Positions 26,115 to 35,307 are shown, counted from the first letter of the stretch. The stretch: 64,000 nucleotides of DNA from a methanogenic archaeon mixed culture ISO4-G1 (GCA_001563305.1 CP013703.1:806001-870000), one strand, 5' to 3'. The notes: generated by a model not told the origin, from the letters alone. Program-made: numbers and translations.

Positions 26115-26609
26115 TCAGGCACCTCTCGTCTGTATAGCATTCAACACATCCTGGATCGAGAAGATGAAGATTATCAGCTGCAGTACCAGGTGTATGATCC
26201 TGGTGGTATCCTGGGCAAGGAACGAGGGTGCCAGATAGAACAGTAGTACGGTCAGGCACAGATACGTGAAGGCTCTGGACCACCTCTTCAGCACTATCTG
26301 CCCCAATCCGAATACATTTATGAATCCGGGAATGACTGCCAGCAGGATCGCGAGAATGTCCGTATTGGTCATCTTCCTGCGGTACGGCCTGACCGGTTGG
26401 ACGGCATGGCTCTCGATCTTGTAGCCGCAGTAGGGGCAGAATGCGCTGTTGGCGGGCATCGCTTCCCCGCAGTTGAGACAATATTCAGTCACGAGGAGAT
26501 TGCCGTTGTCGTCGACATTGAGGGCATCCTTGGCCCAGCGTCCGCAGGCATAGCAGAAATCGCTGTCCTCCGGAATCTCGGAACCGCAACCAAGGCATAC
26601 ACGTTTCAT
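26115..26609 (-). CDS. Double zinc-ribbon membrane protein
   Basis: A 164-residue protein. Two zinc ribbons occupy the N-terminal half (CLGCGSEIPEDSDFCYACG and YCLNCGEAMPANSAFCPYCG). Two or three hydrophobic segments follow (ILAILLAVIPGFINVFGLG, TYLCLTVLLFYLAPSFL). The start at 26609 overlaps the ABC ATPase stop (ATGA), so it is coupled to that gene, and its stop directly abuts rfcL. The similar genes at 3566 and 43905 share the ribbon-plus-membrane plan. Function unknown. Confidence 0.78.
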   Translation of the reverse strand: MKRVCLGCGSEIPEDSDFCYACGRWAKDALNVDDNGNLLVTEYCLNCGEAMPANSAFCPYCGYKIESHAVQPVRPYRRKMTNTDILAILLAVIPGFINVFGLGQIVLKRWSRAFTYLCLTVLLFYLAPSFLAQDTTRIIHLVLQLIIFIFSIQDVLNAIQTRGA

Positions 26610-27409
26610 TCGGCCGTACCTCCTAGGAGCATCTGATAGCATCCGTTATCTTCCACGACCTTAATACTTTCTCCGTAAAGTTCGGACATGGTGCCATCGG
26701 TCAGTATCTGGGACTTGCTCCCGTCGGCCAATATGCGTCCGTCCCTTACTGCGATGACACGGGTCACCGATGAGGGGATGTCGGACAGGTCATGGGTTAT
26801 CATCACGATGCTCACGCCGTTCTTGGCCAGGATGTCGAAAATCTGGCGGAACTTGGATTTCATCACTATGTCCAGGCCGGTCATGGGCTCGTCCAGGACG
26901 AGCAGTTCAGGATTGTGGACGAGTGCACGAGCTATGAGGGCCCTCCTCATCTCCCCCAGCGAAAGGTCGGCTATGGGGCGGTCCATCAGTTCAGATATGC
27001 CCATCCCCTCGGCCGATTTTAGTGCTATGGCCCTCATCTCCTCGGTGACGACAGTGTGCCTGAAAACATCCAGACTGCAAAAGAATCCGCTGCAAATTAC
27101 CTTCGAGACGGTGGTCTCGGGCTCGAAGCTGTTCTGCAGGTCCATGGAGACTATTCCCATCCTCCTGCGGAGGTCGAATATGTCCCATCTATCCTTTCCG
27201 AATATCCTCATCACAGCGGGATCGTCCTCGTCGTAGAACGGCAGGACGTCACCCGTCAACAGTCTCACTATGGTGGTCTTACCGGCCCCGTTAGGTCCTA
27301 TAAGTGCCACATTCTCGTTTGGAAAAATGTCAAGGTCCACGGAAGTGAGTATGTGCTTCCCGCCTCTTACGACGGACACATTCCTCAGTTCCAGGACCTT
27401 AGACTCCAT
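26606..27409 (-). CDS. ABC transporter ATP-binding protein
   Basis: A 267-residue ABC ATPase with Walker A GPNGAGKTT, a slightly unusual signature LSLGEMRR, Walker B LLVLDEPMTGLD and the switch His in MITHDLSDIP. It resembles YvrA/ModF-type ATPases involved in metal or cofactor uptake. No permease gene is adjacent; the next gene is the double zinc-ribbon membrane protein, coupled by ATGA. The protein may pair with a distant permease or have a regulatory role. Ends in TGA. Confidence 0.85.
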   Translation of the reverse strand: MESKVLELRNVSVVRGGKHILTSVDLDIFPNENVALIGPNGAGKTTIVRLLTGDVLPFYDEDDPAVMRIFGKDRWDIFDLRRRMGIVSMDLQNSFEPETTVSKVICSGFFCSLDVFRHTVVTEEMRAIALKSAEGMGISELMDRPIADLSLGEMRRALIARALVHNPELLVLDEPMTGLDIVMKSKFRQIFDILAKNGVSIVMITHDLSDIPSSVTRVIAVRDGRILADGSKSQILTDGTMSELYGESIKVVEDNGCYQMLLGGTAE

Positions 27410-27443
27410 AACCCTTCATCGATGAAGAGATACTTAGCCTGTT

Positions 27444-27728
27444 TTATTCGGACTTGAGCAACCTGTCGAGCTCGTTGATGATCTTGGCCGCTTCCATCCC
27501 CTTGGATGTGAGCTTGATCATCATGGAGCGGAGGTTGCTGTCGTACTTCTGGGTCAACAACCCCATGGCCTCGAGGCGGTCTAACTTCTGCGGAATCCTT
27601 GGATTCGACGAGACGTTCTCGTAGATCTCTATCTTCCTGCATTCTCCGTTCATCGAAAGGAACATCATGATGGAGAGCAGATGTTTCTCTTCGAACCCTT
27701 CCGCTCCTTTAGCCTTCTCATCAGTCAT
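27444..27728 (-). CDS. Winged-helix transcriptional regulator
   Basis: A 94-residue winged-helix protein with KIEIYENVSSNPRIPQKLDRL as the recognition region and GLLTQKYDSNLRSMMIKLTSKG as the wing. It is closely related in plan to the protein at 58607 (ELYKSVSSNPRMPVKLQML), so the two belong to one small family. It overlaps the symporter stop by 8 nt and is the last gene of the symporter operon, so it probably controls that operon. A palindrome overlapping the expected start site at 29516-29534 is a candidate binding site. Ends in TAA. Confidence 0.75.
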   Translation of the reverse strand: MTDEKAKGAEGFEEKHLLSIMMFLSMNGECRKIEIYENVSSNPRIPQKLDRLEAMGLLTQKYDSNLRSMMIKLTSKGMEAAKIINELDRLLKSE

Positions 27729-29373
27729 GGGAATCTATACCGGTGCAGGTTTTCATAGTATTTAGTTGTCTTTTCTTGACTAATATTGTTACTATCATCG
27801 CGATTATCGACAGCGGCAGTGCGATTATCAGAGGATCGAGGAATGCGATCGTGGTCCCGGGGAACAGCACATTGTTTCCGGTAATCATCGAGCAGATGGG
27901 CAGGAATATGCTGGTCCCTGCGTTCAGGAAGAGTGCCGAGAACATGTAGGCTATGGAACCCACGGCGATGCTGGCAACTGCGGCCGAGCGGTTGGGGTTC
28001 TTGGAGTAGAGCGAATGGAAGTATGCCGGCAGCAGCGCGGCAGCGGTGACCCCCATGAAGACGGATGTGGCCTTCGCGATGATCTCCTTCGGCATGAAGT
28101 AACAGTATACGACAACCAATAGCATGAAGACGACGATGAAAGCCCTGTTGAGGCTGAGTGACTGTGCGTCGGTGTTGTTGGTGCCCTTCCTCTTGATGAC
28201 AGAGTACAGATCGTATCCTCCGGCGACACCGATGGTGTGCATAAGGGCGCTGATGGTGGATATAGAGGCGCAGATGAGGGAGAGCAGGAACAGGGAGATG
28301 AAGACCTCTCCGAAGGTTATTCCCTTGAAGACCTCGAGGATGTACTGGGGGATGATGAAATCGGTTCCCAGTCCGAGGGACGAGATGTACTGGAATGAGG
28401 TCATGCCGTATTCGTTGTTGAAGAACACGTTGGTGAGGGGCCCGATGGTGTATGCGGCCCCTACAACGACCATGATGAACACGGATCCGATGAGCAGGGA
28501 TTTGTCCAGGTCCCTGTCGGATTTGGCTGACATGTACCTGACCACAAGCTGGGGCTGCGTGAGGGCACCGATACCGACACCCATGATGAAGGTGGTGACG
28601 ACCGTCATCCACTCTCTTGAACCGAATTCGGAAACAGATGTCCAGCCGTTGAAACCGTCGGCCACGCCGATCTCGGAGATCGTCTCCCAAACGGGGTGGT
28701 TCCAAAGATCCACCAGTCCTTCGTTGGCAGCTGTGACACCGCCGAGGACGGACCAGGTTACGAGAAGGATGACCACCATTCCGGCGAACATGATGAACGC
28801 CTGGAACGCATCGTTGTACATGACGGCGATGATACCGCCGTATACGACGTAGACGGCGACGATGAGCGAGAGCGCGATGAGGATGAGGTTGTAATCTAGA
28901 CCAGTGATGACCGCCAGCGAGTTGACTCCTCCCTTGAGGACGGCCGCAGCGTAGATGGGCATCATGATGAGGATGAGCACCGCTGTGAACACCCTGATAC
29001 CGCTGGATTTGTACACCTTACCGAGAAAGTCCGCGAATGTAGCGGCACCAAGCTTCCTTCCGATCCTCCTGGTCCTCCTTCCGAAGATGATGAAAGCGAC
29101 GATGAGTCCGGCGAACAGGTTCAGGAAGCAGAGCCACATGAGGCTCATTCCGTGGACCGCGGCCTGACCTCCGAAACCGATGACGGCGGAAGCGCTCAGG
29201 AAGGTCGCACCGTAGGACAGCGCGATAATCAGAGGGCTGGTCTTGTTACGGCCCAGAAGGAACTCGTCGTTATTCTTGGTGTTCTTGTATCCGAACCATC
29301 CGAGAAGCAGGGTTATGACGACGAAGATGGCGGTCATGACCCCGAATATCACGAGATCGATTCCTTCAGTCAT
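27721..29373 (-). CDS. Sodium:solute symporter (SSS family)
   Basis: A 550-residue SSS-family transporter with about 13 hydrophobic segments. The characteristic stretches are NNDEFLLGRNKTSPLIIALS, AVYVVYGGIIAVMYNDAFQA and LTQPQLVVRYMSAKSDRDL. The family imports organic acids, amino acids or other solutes with sodium. The substrate cannot be read directly; shared regulation with a phenylacetate-CoA ligase suggests a carboxylate. It overlaps the accessory microprotein gene by 8 nt upstream and the winged-helix gene by 8 nt downstream. Ends in TGA. Confidence 0.9.
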   Translation of the reverse strand: MTEGIDLVIFGVMTAIFVVITLLLGWFGYKNTKNNDEFLLGRNKTSPLIIALSYGATFLSASAVIGFGGQAAVHGMSLMWLCFLNLFAGLIVAFIIFGRRTRRIGRKLGAATFADFLGKVYKSSGIRVFTAVLILIMMPIYAAAVLKGGVNSLAVITGLDYNLILIALSLIVAVYVVYGGIIAVMYNDAFQAFIMFAGMVVILLVTWSVLGGVTAANEGLVDLWNHPVWETISEIGVADGFNGWTSVSEFGSREWMTVVTTFIMGVGIGALTQPQLVVRYMSAKSDRDLDKSLLIGSVFIMVVVGAAYTIGPLTNVFFNNEYGMTSFQYISSLGLGTDFIIPQYILEVFKGITFGEVFISLFLLSLICASISTISALMHTIGVAGGYDLYSVIKRKGTNNTDAQSLSLNRAFIVVFMLLVVVYCYFMPKEIIAKATSVFMGVTAAALLPAYFHSLYSKNPNRSAAVASIAVGSIAYMFSALFLNAGTSIFLPICSMITGNNVLFPGTTIAFLDPLIIALPLSIIAMIVTILVKKRQLNTMKTCTGIDSHD

Positions 29374-29497
29374 CGGAATCTTCCTCCTCTTCGGGGGCCC
29401 CCTTCTTGAGGCTGTAGTATACGCAGAACACTACACTCAGTATGCATCCTGCATACGCAGCTATAATCCAGGGGTCTTCCAGTCCTAAGATACTCAT
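29366..29497 (-). CDS. Symporter small accessory protein
   Basis: A 43-residue protein: a short N-terminus (MSILGLEDPW), one membrane segment (IIAAYAGCILSVVFCVYY), then a charged tail KKGAPEEEEDSDD. Small single-span proteins of this kind, acidic at the end, are encoded directly before SSS symporters in many archaea and anaerobes and are thought to assist the transporter. The 8-nt overlap with the symporter start and the promoter and palindrome in front of it make it the first gene of the operon. Ends in TGA. Confidence 0.8.
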   Translation of the reverse strand: MSILGLEDPWIIAAYAGCILSVVFCVYYSLKKGAPEEEEDSDD

Positions 29498-29804
29498 GTC
29501 GAATCACCAATGTTGCGTGCTAACACATAGCACGGTAATCAAGTGTATGTCAGGGACCTATATAAAATTGAGGTGAATCGATCCATAAGAAATCCTGGGC
29601 TTTATGCTTCACGACCCTTGTTGGCGATCGTTGGTTTGACCGAATCCGTTATTCATTCTGGTAGGGGTTTATGTCCACTACAGATTGGAATTACACAGTT
29701 CAGCACATTTGGAAAGATTAATGACTCTCATCCAAATAGTTCTCAAAATTCGACATATCACTATCAAGTTTAATGTACTATGTGTTAATAGCATGTCTTG
29801 AAGG
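29498..29804. other. Intergenic region with two opposite promoters
   Basis: This 307-nt A+T-rich gap holds the promoter and operator of the symporter operon on its left side. On the right it holds the upstream region of the MBG surface protein, with a partial copy of the same operator at 29775-29787. The frame at 29543-29773 has no coding character. I see nothing else. Confidence 0.5.
29516..29534. promoter_or_regulatory. Palindromic operator of the symporter operon
   Basis: CGTGCTA-ACACA-TAGCACG is a perfect inverted repeat with 7-bp arms. A minus-strand TATA box (TTTATATAGG, about 29556-29567) lies some 37 bp away, so the palindrome covers the expected transcription start. A nearly identical palindrome stands at the same distance from the TATA box of the ligase gene at 60274-60290. 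The likely binder is the winged-helix protein of this operon or its relative at 58607. Confidence 0.7.
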
Positions 29805-32800
29805 GTGCATAGTGTGAACACGGGCGGTTCAATAATTGTGGCCATAATCATCGTCTTACTTGCCGTTCCTTTCGGGATTCTAGTATACGACGAATTCCTT
29901 GGTAATGATGCTTCAGAGGACATTTATGGGATTGGCCCGGCCCCCGATCTGACTTACAACGGTACCTTGCAGGAGCTGGTCACAAAGAAGACTGATGAGG
30001 GTATTGCCTATTACAGCCTGGACGGCACGAACTTCACCACTTCCGTACCGACGATGACCGATGCCGGGGAATACACCGTATGGTGTAAGGTCGAAGATGA
30101 TGGCAGAACGGTCTACGACGAGGTGGTCACAGCCAAGATTCAGTATGCCCCAGTCACCGTCAGGGTGAACGATTGTCAGAAGCTCCACGGGGAACCGGAT
30201 CCCGTTTTCACCGCTACCGTGGACGGTACGTTAGGTACGGATACAGTCCAGTACACGATCGTCAGGGAACAGGGCGAGGACTGCGGGGGCTATGTCATCA
30301 GCGCTTCAGGGGAAGCTATCCAGGGCAATTACAGGCTCGCTTTCGAAGATGGATATCTGGTGATCTTCAACGAGATCATCACCGTAACGGCCAACGATGC
30401 CTCCAAGATCTACGGGTCCGCCGACCCCGTATTCACCGCCACAGTCAACGGGAATGCCGACATCAGCTACACGGTCACGCGTGAATCGGGTGAAGAGCTA
30501 GGTGCATACAAGATCCATGTTACCGGAGAGAGGATCCAGGGGAACTACATCGTCGAGTTCGAATCAGGTATCTTCAACATCATGGCCTCATCGGCCTCGT
30601 GGTCGGTGGAACCGGAGTCCCAATCGTGCGTCTTCGACGGTTGGGAGAAGGAATTGGTCGTTCCCGGGACTGTTACTGACGGTATTGCATACTACAGACT
30701 TTCTACTGGAAACTATTCCAATGAGATCCCGACCGCCAAGGAACCCGGGACCTACAAAATATTCTGTAAGGTCGCCGGAGGGGACGGTATCGCCGACTCT
30801 GCTGAGATCGTCCTGACATCCGTAATCGAAGAGTATGTCTGGGACGGTACAGAGACCAAAGAGCCAAGGTCTGTGGGCGGGGATTACATAATCAACCTCC
30901 CGTCCGAATTGGCGTGGATTTCCAAATACAACTTCGCCAACGGAGGATTCAGCGGCGATACGTTAGTGATCGGGCATGACATCGATCTAAAGGGTTACGA
31001 ATGGACTCCGATCGGATCCGTTGCATCCGCCACAAACTGTCCGTTCAAGGGAACGCTCGAAGGCGATGGTCACAAGATCGTTAATCTGACCATCACATCC
31101 GGTATGGACTATGTCGGTCTGTTCGGCTACATGAGCGGAGGGCACATCGAGAATCTAACCGTCGATACGGTATCCATCTCAGGTTCCCAACATGTCGGTT
31201 CCATAGCTGGATTCCTCAATTCCACGGCAAATAGACTTGTGGTCACCCATGCGGATCTGGACGGTAACAGGTACATCGGTTCCATAGCAGGATACCAGAC
31301 AAAGAAGATATCCGATTCAGAAGCTTCGTATGTCAACCTCCTGTGCACCAGGGCCACGTTATCCACACCATATTCTCTGAGCGATATGGGAAACGATGTG
31401 GGCGGGATCTCCGGAATGTGCAATTCGGACATAGATAACTGCACGGTATCGCATCTGACCACCATCGGATACAGGAATGTCGGAGGTATCGCCGGAAACA
31501 TCCAGGAGAACACAATCACGGTGAAGGTATCTAACTGCGACCTCAGCAGAGTCACTTTGATGGCCGATCTGAACGGCGGCAACGCCGGTATCCTAGTCGG
31601 AAGGGCCTCCGAGAGCACCCTGTTCATAGGCAATACCAATTCGTATACCAGCATCAGTTACATCTCAACTTCCACCGAATCGGGGGAGGAGGACAGCGGA
31701 GCCGGTCCTATCACAACACCTCCGAACTATCTCAGCGGCGTCTACGATAAGATAGTCGTCGAGAACAGCAACGTGACCTTCTACAAGGATTCCGTAGCAA
31801 CGGTACTGGAAGATATGCACCAGATCATACTGGACGGCGTGACGATCAATGCGGCACCGTACACCCCCGCTATCGAAATCATGCCCGATGCCTGGCTGAC
31901 GATAGTTGTCAAGAACAATGTGGAACTCGTAGGCGGAAAGGACGCGGATGCAATCAGAGTCCATGAAGGCGGAGAGGTGATCCTCACGGGCGGAGGGACC
32001 CTGACCGTGACCGGTAACGACGGTTGCGAATACGGAAACAACGTGCATTATCAGACCGCAGGCATGGAAGCCTACCTCAATACGGGCGGAAGCGGTATCG
32101 GAAATGCCGGAAGCAACACCGGATCGATAAGGATAACCAATCTCGCCCAGATCTATGCCGGCGGATACGGGCTGCGTGCCTACGGAATCGGCGGCGACAA
32201 TGGCAGTGTGCTCATCACCAACTCTGTGGTGAAGGAGGCCCGCGGAGGATTCCCGGAGACCGAATTCCTTGTCAGTGGCTACGGGAACGAGGAGGCCGAG
32301 GGATCGCCGGCGATCGGAGGGATCAAGGTCGTGATCGACAGCTCCATAGTGGAATCTGCCATCGGAGGCAGCAAATCGGCCGGAATCGGTGCAAGGTTCT
32401 GGCAAGGCGCTGACATAACCATCTCCAACTCCAGTCTCCTCAATGTAGTCGGTGGGAACGGATCTGCAGGAATCGGCGGAAGCCACCCTGAAAGGGTCGA
32501 TTCTGCCACGGTCCTTAGCATTTTCATCGAGAACTCGAACGTGAATGCCGTGGGTGGTTACTATGCCGCGGGTATTGGAAGCGGATATGACAGGAAATGC
32601 GGACAAAATGGCTGGATCGACCTCACCATCGTCATCACCTCCTATTCCGACATCACCGCTACCGGGGGCCTTTATGCGGCAGGGATCGGAACCGGATACC
32701 ACGCAGGCATACTGAAGGGGAAGATAGACAACACCGTGACCCTCCATGTGACCGAGGGCACGGATGTCAAGAACGGCGCAACATACTCCCATCATGCCCA

Positions 32801-32936
32801 GGGTGTCGGATACGGTGTGGTCGACTACAACAGAGAGGCCGCTTCCCTGATGGACGGCGGGGTAATGGTCACACCTGCCTTCACCGTGAGCGGTACGCCC
32901 ATCACCAACCCGTTCGATCCAGCCAGATGGTCATGA
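29805..32936 (+). CDS. Large MBG-domain surface protein
   Basis: A 1043-residue exported protein. The N-terminal IIVAIIIVLLAVPFGILVY is a membrane anchor or signal. Two MBG-type domains follow (QKLHGEPDPVFTATVDG and SKIYGSADPVFTATVNG), then GLUG-like segments (FKGTLEGDGHKIVNLTI, DYVGLFGYMSGG), then a long beta-helix with repeated GIGSG/AGIGG turns. No C-terminal anchor is evident. Such proteins act as adhesins or surface-layer components. The start is GTG at 29805 or 29814. Composition is richer in Thr/Ser/Gly than the neighbours, as usual for surface proteins. Ends in TGA. Confidence 0.85.
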   Translation: MHSVNTGGSIIVAIIIVLLAVPFGILVYDEFLGNDASEDIYGIGPAPDLTYNGTLQELVTKKTDEGIAYYSLDGTNFTTSVPTMTDAGEYTVWCKVEDDGRTVYDEVVTAKIQYAPVTVRVNDCQKLHGEPDPVFTATVDGTLGTDTVQYTIVREQGEDCGGYVISASGEAIQGNYRLAFEDGYLVIFNEIITVTANDASKIYGSADPVFTATVNGNADISYTVTRESGEELGAYKIHVTGERIQGNYIVEFESGIFNIMASSASWSVEPESQSCVFDGWEKELVVPGTVTDGIAYYRLSTGNYSNEIPTAKEPGTYKIFCKVAGGDGIADSAEIVLTSVIEEYVWDGTETKEPRSVGGDYIINLPSELAWISKYNFANGGFSGDTLVIGHDIDLKGYEWTPIGSVASATNCPFKGTLEGDGHKIVNLTITSGMDYVGLFGYMSGGHIENLTVDTVSISGSQHVGSIAGFLNSTANRLVVTHADLDGNRYIGSIAGYQTKKISDSEASYVNLLCTRATLSTPYSLSDMGNDVGGISGMCNSDIDNCTVSHLTTIGYRNVGGIAGNIQENTITVKVSNCDLSRVTLMADLNGGNAGILVGRASESTLFIGNTNSYTSISYISTSTESGEEDSGAGPITTPPNYLSGVYDKIVVENSNVTFYKDSVATVLEDMHQIILDGVTINAAPYTPAIEIMPDAWLTIVVKNNVELVGGKDADAIRVHEGGEVILTGGGTLTVTGNDGCEYGNNVHYQTAGMEAYLNTGGSGIGNAGSNTGSIRITNLAQIYAGGYGLRAYGIGGDNGSVLITNSVVKEARGGFPETEFLVSGYGNEEAEGSPAIGGIKVVIDSSIVESAIGGSKSAGIGARFWQGADITISNSSLLNVVGGNGSAGIGGSHPERVDSATVLSIFIENSNVNAVGGYYAAGIGSGYDRKCGQNGWIDLTIVITSYSDITATGGLYAAGIGTGYHAGILKGKIDNTVTLHVTEGTDVKNGATYSHHAQGVGYGVVDYNREAASLMDGGVMVTPAFTVSGTPITNPFDPARWS

Positions 32937-33054
32937 ATTCATCAGGCATCATCGACGATGGTTGCTCCCTATTGAAGAGACACTCCGAGGAACAAATCAC
33001 AGAACCGGTTCCATTTGTGGGAAGTTATTTCTATTACGTTTCAGAATAACCTTC

Positions 33055-33363
33055 TGTCTGGCTAGACCGGGGTGCTTGGCGTGCCCTATACCCGAAATCG
33101 TCAATACGCGGGGGTGACAGCAGCGGGCGGTCCCGCTGAAAGACACTAGCCCACTGAACAACTATGAAATCTTGTCCTGCAGAGTCGGAGTTTGTGACGG
33201 GAACGACCGGAGGGTCGTTTTCCACACATTAATCGGGGAAACCGGGTCAGGTCCTGACGGGAGCAGCCTCACTTCGAACCACTGACGTTTGCGGGATCGC
33301 AGGGTTGAGGCGTGACGTGGTTAACTGGTGTCCGGAGGAGAGAACAACCGCTGTGGCCAGACA
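33055..33363 (+). ncRNA. ffs: Signal recognition particle RNA (7S)
   Basis: The region has the archaeal SRP RNA layout, about 309 nt. Helix 1 is closed by TGTCTGGC (33055-33062) and GCCAGACA (33356-33363). The SRP54-binding helix 8 is clear in GGGTCAGGTCCTGACGGGAGCAGCC (33245-33269, GTCAGG and GGAGCAGCC being the key parts). The Alu domain is at the 5' end (CTAGACCGGGGTGCTTGGCG). It scaffolds SRP19 and SRP54 for targeting of membrane and exported proteins. A T-rich TTATTT near 33026 is the likely TATA box. The convergent gene stops 2 nt after the RNA 3' end. Confidence 0.88.
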
Positions 33364-33364
33364 C

Positions 33365-34339
33365 TCATCTTACTTTTACACCGGTTATGATGTCCTTGGA
33401 GAAATCGAAAAGGACCTCGGTATCCTGGCCGTCTGTTATCTTAAGCTGCCTGGTGCCGTCTACCTTTCCTACGACAGATCCGGTGCATCCGACCTGGGAG
33501 AAGATGTCGATGATCTCCTGGGAATGTTTCGGGTCACACGAGAAGACGAACGCGCATCCGTAATAGGTCTTCGCCCAGTGCACATCGTCCACCCCCTCGG
33601 GGATGGGAATCTTGGTGACATCCACGATACCGCCCTTGGCGGAGGATTCGAGCATCATACCGAGTGTACCGACATGGCCGGGGTTGCTCATATCCTTGCA
33701 AGCATGTGCCAGATGCTTCTTGGCCACTGTGCACACCGCATCCATCTGGGCCTGTACCAATTCGTCAGACTTCATGGACGTCGAATCGTAGGTATAGGGG
33801 ACGGATTCGGGGAACCTGCCGTCCAGGTCGATGACGAAGACGATGTCGTCGCCTTCCTGTGCTGAACTGCTCAGAAGGACGTCACCCTTGGCCACGCAAC
33901 CGATGATGGATATGTCGATGGCGCTGTAATGGCAGTCGGGATGCGTGTGCCCGCCCACCAGGGGGACGTTGAATTTCCTGACACCTTCCTGAAGACCTTT
34001 GATGAGTTCCTCTCCCAGCTGTCCGTTGTTCATGGACATGACATCGACCATGGCGAGAGGCCTCCCGCCCATGGCGGCTATGTCGTTGACATTCACGAGA
34101 ACAGCATAGTAGCCTGCGAGGAACGGGTCAGCCCTGAGGAGGGATTCCATGATCCCGTCAGTGGCGAAGAGGACGTAGCGGTCGCCGCAGTGTATCGCGG
34201 CGGCGTCCTCGCCCTCGGCCGCGAAGACCTGCGAGAAACCCTGAGTAGGAAACATGTCGACGACCCTGTGGATGTCGTTCTTCCTGGTGACCCCGGGGTA
34301 GGTCCTGATGGCCTTGGCCATTGTTCTGATGTCGGTCAT
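33365..34339 (-). CDS. Methanogenesis marker 2-like AIR synthase-related protein
   Basis: A 324-residue protein of the PurM/SelD-like (AIR synthase) fold: GEDAAAIHCGDRYVLFATDG near the start, VLVNVNDIAAMGGRPLAMVDV as the central motif, VPLVGGHTHPD, and SNPGHVGTLGMMLESSAKGG in the C-terminal domain. This pattern matches the methanogenesis marker 2 protein found across methanogens, whose reaction is not established; the fold suggests ATP-dependent activation. It lies 4 nt after corA. Its stop abuts the SRP RNA. Ends in TGA. Confidence 0.82.
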   Translation of the reverse strand: MTDIRTMAKAIRTYPGVTRKNDIHRVVDMFPTQGFSQVFAAEGEDAAAIHCGDRYVLFATDGIMESLLRADPFLAGYYAVLVNVNDIAAMGGRPLAMVDVMSMNNGQLGEELIKGLQEGVRKFNVPLVGGHTHPDCHYSAIDISIIGCVAKGDVLLSSSAQEGDDIVFVIDLDGRFPESVPYTYDSTSMKSDELVQAQMDAVCTVAKKHLAHACKDMSNPGHVGTLGMMLESSAKGGIVDVTKIPIPEGVDDVHWAKTYYGCAFVFSCDPKHSQEIIDIFSQVGCTGSVVGKVDGTRQLKITDGQDTEVLFDFSKDIITGVKVR

Positions 34340-34343
34340 CTTA

Positions 34344-35297
34344 TCAGCGCCATAATCCTCTCTTGCGCAGGATCACCACGGATATTATGCACAGGATGAT
34401 CATCAGTGCCAGCAGAATGATGTATGTGTACTCGTAACCTCCGCCGGGAAGTTCCACGTTCATTCCATAGAAGCTCGCGATCATCGTCGGTATGGAGATG
34501 ATCAGGGTGATGGAAGTCAGGAACTTCATGACGTTCGAAAGGGAGTTGTTCAGGTCCGCCTCGACCAGCTGCCTGGTACCCTTGATGATCTGCGAGTAGG
34601 TCGTGGTCATCTCCAGGGCCTGCTGGGTCTCGACGATGACATCGTCGATGAGCTCCTTGTCCTCCGAATTGGAGATGAGACGGGGCTGCCTGCTGATCCT
34701 GTCGATGATCGAAGCGTTCACAGAAAGACTGGTCTTGAAGTAGACCAGGTTGGACTCCAGCTCGTGGAGCTCGAAGAGGTCCTCCCTCTTGGTGGCCTTG
34801 CGGATCGACTCCTCGATCGCGTTGCGCTTGACCTCGATATATTTCAGGTCTGACTGATAGTTGATGGCGATCCTGAAGAGAATCTGGAGCAGGAAACGTG
34901 TACGGTTCTCGACGTTGATAGTGTTGATGTTCTTGTTCATCGTCGAGAGGATATTGGATACCGCGAACAGGGGCTGCAGGCAGACAGTCACGATGGCCTT
35001 GTCCGTCATGGTGATCGAGATGGGGTATGTGGTGAACTCCTCGTGTCCGTTCCTCCACTCCCTGGTAGGGGCGTCTACCAGCACGATGGTGTATTTGCTG
35101 GACATCTCCGTCCTGGAACCCTCCTCGTCATCCAGAGCGGCCGTGAGGGCCTCGCGGTCGATGTCGAGGAAGTGCTGGACCTGATCGATCTCATCGACGG
35201 TCGGATTGACCATATTGATCCAGACGTTCTCCTTTATCTCTTCCGTCCTCGTGAGCTTTCCGTTAACCATCGCAAAGATATCGATCATTCTTGTCAC
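34344..35297 (-). CDS. corA: CorA-family magnesium transporter
   Basis: A 317-residue CorA-type channel. The long N-terminal cytoplasmic domain is mostly helical. The two C-terminal membrane helices flank YGMN in ASFYGMNVELPGGG, replacing the usual GMN loop context exactly as expected. The C-terminus ILRKRGLWR is the typical basic tail. It conducts Mg2+ (or Co2+/Ni2+) as a pentamer. It sits between a site-2 protease and the marker-2-like gene on the same strand. Ends in TGA. Confidence 0.93.
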   Translation of the reverse strand: MTRMIDIFAMVNGKLTRTEEIKENVWINMVNPTVDEIDQVQHFLDIDREALTAALDDEEGSRTEMSSKYTIVLVDAPTREWRNGHEEFTTYPISITMTDKAIVTVCLQPLFAVSNILSTMNKNINTINVENRTRFLLQILFRIAINYQSDLKYIEVKRNAIEESIRKATKREDLFELHELESNLVYFKTSLSVNASIIDRISRQPRLISNSEDKELIDDVIVETQQALEMTTTYSQIIKGTRQLVEADLNNSLSNVMKFLTSITLIISIPTMIASFYGMNVELPGGGYEYTYIILLALMIILCIISVVILRKRGLWR

Positions 35298-35307
35298 CTC
35301 TTTCCAA

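Noticed and set aside
29543-29773. Open frame in the gap before the MBG surface protein
   Set aside because: Low-complexity translation, no start signals, and it would run through promoter and operator elements.
29805-32936. The MBG protein as a recent mobile or phage-derived insertion
   Set aside because: No flanking repeats, integrase or tRNA attachment site; its skewed composition is usual for repeat-rich surface proteins.
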